From Massilia sp. Se16.2.3 (GTDB lineage Bacteria > Pseudomonadota > Gammaproteobacteria > Burkholderiales > Burkholderiaceae_D), in NCBI RefSeq assembly GCF_014171595.1, contig NZ_CP050451.1:4898001-4962000 (forward strand): 64,000 nucleotides of DNA, given 5' to 3'. The position numbers and the translations under genes are program-made. Each line of letters opens with the position of its first letter. Position 1 is the first letter of the stretch. This document shows, in pieces, positions 62,110 to 64,000 of the stretch. Under the pieces are notes generated by a model, which was not told the DNA's origin, ran no database searches, and worked only from the letters and a program-made list of their open reading frames with translations.

Positions 62110-64000
62110 TTAGCGTGCGATCGACAGCAGCGTGTCGAAAATGGTGTTGGCAATCTGCATGACCTTGCCGGCCGCCTGGTAAGCCTGCTGGTACTTCAGC
62201 AGGTTGGTCGCTTCCTCGTCCAGGTTCACGCCCGACACGTCCGAGGCCGCTCCCTGCACCTGCTTGAGCAGGGCTTCGCCGGCGCTGGCGTTCACCTGCA
62301 CTTCGCGCGTCTTGTTGCCGACCGCGCTCACGGTCTGGGCAAAGGCCGACTGGTAAGTGGCGCTGGCGCCGTTGAAAATGTTCTTCGTCTGCAGCGCGCC
62401 GAGGGCCTGGATGTTGCGGGTGTCGGCGGTGCCGGCGGTGTTGGCGCTGATGCTGAAGCTGTCGCCGTTGGCGGGCGCGCCCGACATCGTCACGTTCACG
62501 CCGGCGAAGCTGTAGCTGGCGCCGGCCTTGAACGGTGCCGAACCGGTATAGGTCGAGGTGCTGCCGTTCTGCGTCATGGTGATGGTCGCGCCGGCCGGGA
62601 AGCCGGTCAGCTGGCCGCCGCCGGCGGCGTCAAAACTCAGCGTCACCGGCAGCGTCGGCGGCGCGGTGAAAAAGCCGGCGCTGACGCTGCCCGCGCTGAT
62701 CTGGCCGCTGCCCTTGTTGGCGAGCGGCGCGCTGGTGGCCACCGGCATGCCGGCGGCGATCTCGCTCACGTCGGAAATGGCCAGCTGGAAGTTGGCGGCG
62801 CCCCCGGCGGTCGGGCGCACCAGGTAGTTGTCGCCCGAGGCGGCGGCGCCGGCAATGGAAAACGCCACGCCGTCGATGGTCTGGGTGGTGCCGGCCGCGT
62901 TGTAGGGGTCGATCTTGGTCCGGTTGTTGTCGGACAGGCGCGTCACGAAGAAACTGGTGCCATCGGACTCGACCTTGTAGTCGCTGTCGGTCAGCTTCGT
63001 CACGTCCTTGACGACGGCGCCGACTGTTGCCGCGCCGTTGTTGTCGATGGCGGCCGAGACGAAGGCCGGCGCGGCGACGAAGTAATCCTTGCCCTGCTTG
63101 CCGGCGCCATCGATGCCCAGCTTGTGCTGGTCGTTGAAGCTCATGGCCATGCCCAGCGCCAGGCGGCCGATCGAATTCTGCACGCGGTCGAGGGTCTGGG
63201 TACGGAATTCCATGATGCCGCCCAGCTCGCCACCGGCCAGTGCGCTTTCCGGCAACTGGGTGACGCGGTCGCCGGTGACATAGCCCACGGTCAGGCGCGT
63301 CTGGTCGGTCGGCGTCTTCATCGTCGCCAGCTGGAAGGCCTGCTGGCCGACGACCAGCGGCTGGCCGTTGCCGATCGAGACGTTCATGGCATTGTTGCTG
63401 CCGGCGGTGACGGTCGCCTTGACGTGCTTGTTCAGCTCCATCACCAGCTGGTCGCGCTGGTCGAGCAGGTCGTTCGGCTTGCGCCCTTCGATCGAGCCAT
63501 AGGAACCGATCTTCGAGTTGATCTCGGCGATCTGCTTGGCGTAAGTGTTGATCAGGTTGACGTTGGTCTGGACCTGGCTGTTCACGCCCTCGCCGATTTC
63601 CTCCAGGCGCGCGTCGATCTGCTGGAAGCTGCCGGCCAGCGTTTCGCTGGAGGACAGCAGCGCCTGGCGCGACGGGATCGAGGCGCCGTTGCCGGTCACG
63701 TCCTGCACGGCCGAGAAGAAGTTCTGGATCGCCGGCGACAGGCCGGAGGTGGTATCGGCCAGCAGGTTGTCGATCTGGCTGACCTGGGCGTAATAGGCGT
63801 CGAGCGAGGAGGTCGAGGCCGTGGCGGTGCGCACCTGCGTGTTCAGGAATTCGTCGCTGTAGCGCTTGATCTCGGCGATCTTGGTGCCGGTGCCGACGAA
63901 GCCATAGCCGTGCTCCATCGTCGTCGACGTGGCCTGCACCACGCCCTGGCGGCTGTAGCCTTCGACGTTGGCGTTGGTGATGTTATGGCCGGTCGTCGTC
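62110..64000 (-). CDS. flgK: Flagellar hook-associated protein 1, 5' end outside window
   Basis: The first hook-filament junction protein. The frame is open to the end of the window and begins there with TTGHNITNANVEGYSRQGV, the conserved N-terminal motif, so only about 15-20 residues are missing. The C-terminus VNLDEEATNLLKYQQAYQAA then GKVMQIANTIFDTLLSIAR is typical. A central variable part includes two repeats of FSIAGAAASGDNYLVRPTAG-like sequence also seen in flgL. The rest of the flg operon is expected just beyond the window. Confidence 0.96.
   Translation of the reverse strand, partial: TTTGHNITNANVEGYSRQGVVQATSTTMEHGYGFVGTGTKIAEIKRYSDEFLNTQVRTATASTSSLDAYYAQVSQIDNLLADTTSGLSPAIQNFFSAVQDVTGNGASIPSRQALLSSSETLAGSFQQIDARLEEIGEGVNSQVQTNVNLINTYAKQIAEINSKIGSYGSIEGRKPNDLLDQRDQLVMELNKHVKATVTAGSNNAMNVSIGNGQPLVVGQQAFQLATMKTPTDQTRLTVGYVTGDRVTQLPESALAGGELGGIMEFRTQTLDRVQNSIGRLALGMAMSFNDQHKLGIDGAGKQGKDYFVAAPAFVSAAIDNNGAATVGAVVKDVTKLTDSDYKVESDGTSFFVTRLSDNNRTKIDPYNAAGTTQTIDGVAFSIAGAAASGDNYLVRPTAGGAANFQLAISDVSEIAAGMPVATSAPLANKGSGQISAGSVSAGFFTAPPTLPVTLSFDAAGGGQLTGFPAGATITMTQNGSTSTYTGSAPFKAGASYSFAGVNVTMSGAPANGDSFSISANTAGTADTRNIQALGALQTKNIFNGASATYQSAFAQTVSAVGNKTREVQVNASAGEALLKQVQGAASDVSGVNLDEEATNLLKYQQAYQAAGKVMQIANTIFDTLLSIAR

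Overview
The window is high-GC DNA from a motile betaproteobacterium of the Burkholderiales. Oxalobacteraceae, in the Massilia/Duganella/Janthinobacterium range, is my best guess. The reasons are the gmk-rpoZ-spoT order, the rph-rdgB-hemW cluster headed by a Ser/Thr kinase/phosphatase pair, a compact flagellin gene beside a TPR-glycosyltransferase gene, and short palindromic repeats carrying GTAGGGTGGGC. The species assignment is inference. No rRNA, tRNA, CRISPR array, prophage or complete insertion sequence was seen.

Layout. 1-4.3 kb: end of an RND multidrug-efflux operon (permease and outer-membrane lipoprotein). 4.3-7.7 kb: alpha/beta hydrolase plus GNAT acetyltransferase, a secreted cyanophycinase-like peptidase and an M28 aminopeptidase. 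7.75-8.85 kb: an array of 78-bp repeats with two decayed copies of the hemW 3' end. 8.9-13.7 kb: minus-strand kinase, PP2C phosphatase, rph, rdgB and hemW. 13.9-18.5 kb: yicC, gmk, rpoZ, spoT. 18.6-26.3 kb: an accessory stretch with a DHFR-like reductase, a TonB-like protein, a broken esterase, lipoproteins, heme oxygenase, a DUF1176 protein, a GIY-YIG-like protein whose stop codon lies in a mobile element, and a CBM6-GH16 glucanase. 26.6-31.9 kb: greB, a small membrane protein, a NarX/NarL-type two-component pair and a diguanylate cyclase. 31.9-55.5 kb: flagellar genes in several transcription units (fliD-flaG-fliC; fliS-fliT-fliK-like-flhB-like-ycgR; fliE; fliF-G-H-I-J-K; fliL-M-N-O-P-Q-R), with the TPR-glycosyltransferase and a GAF-GGDEF-EAL protein among them. 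55.6-60.7 kb: udk, a PAS-GGDEF-EAL protein, a UPF0248 protein, a MerR regulator with its operator, and small membrane proteins or lipoproteins. 60.8-64 kb: flgL and the truncated flgK.

How it fits together. The central theme is flagellar assembly and the sessile/motile switch. The basal body, export apparatus, C-ring, hook-filament junction, cap, filament and chaperones are all encoded here. Three c-di-GMP enzymes and the PilZ brake YcgR sit among them. Two clear sigma-28 promoters (TCAAG..., 11-bp spacer, ...CCGTTAA) precede fliC and fliS.

Quality warning. At least twenty single-base frame breaks fall in G/C homopolymers, many in genes of otherwise intact conserved operons (rph, fliI, fliO, fliK). 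They look like sequencing indels more than biology. They are annotated as one gene each, with the break located.

The most distinctive observations are the nested repeats: the array carrying hemW-tail remnants, a two-copy MITE with CTAAGTACTC ends, and an IS5-like MITE inserted into the end of the first. I did not find a convincing new defence or biosynthetic system.
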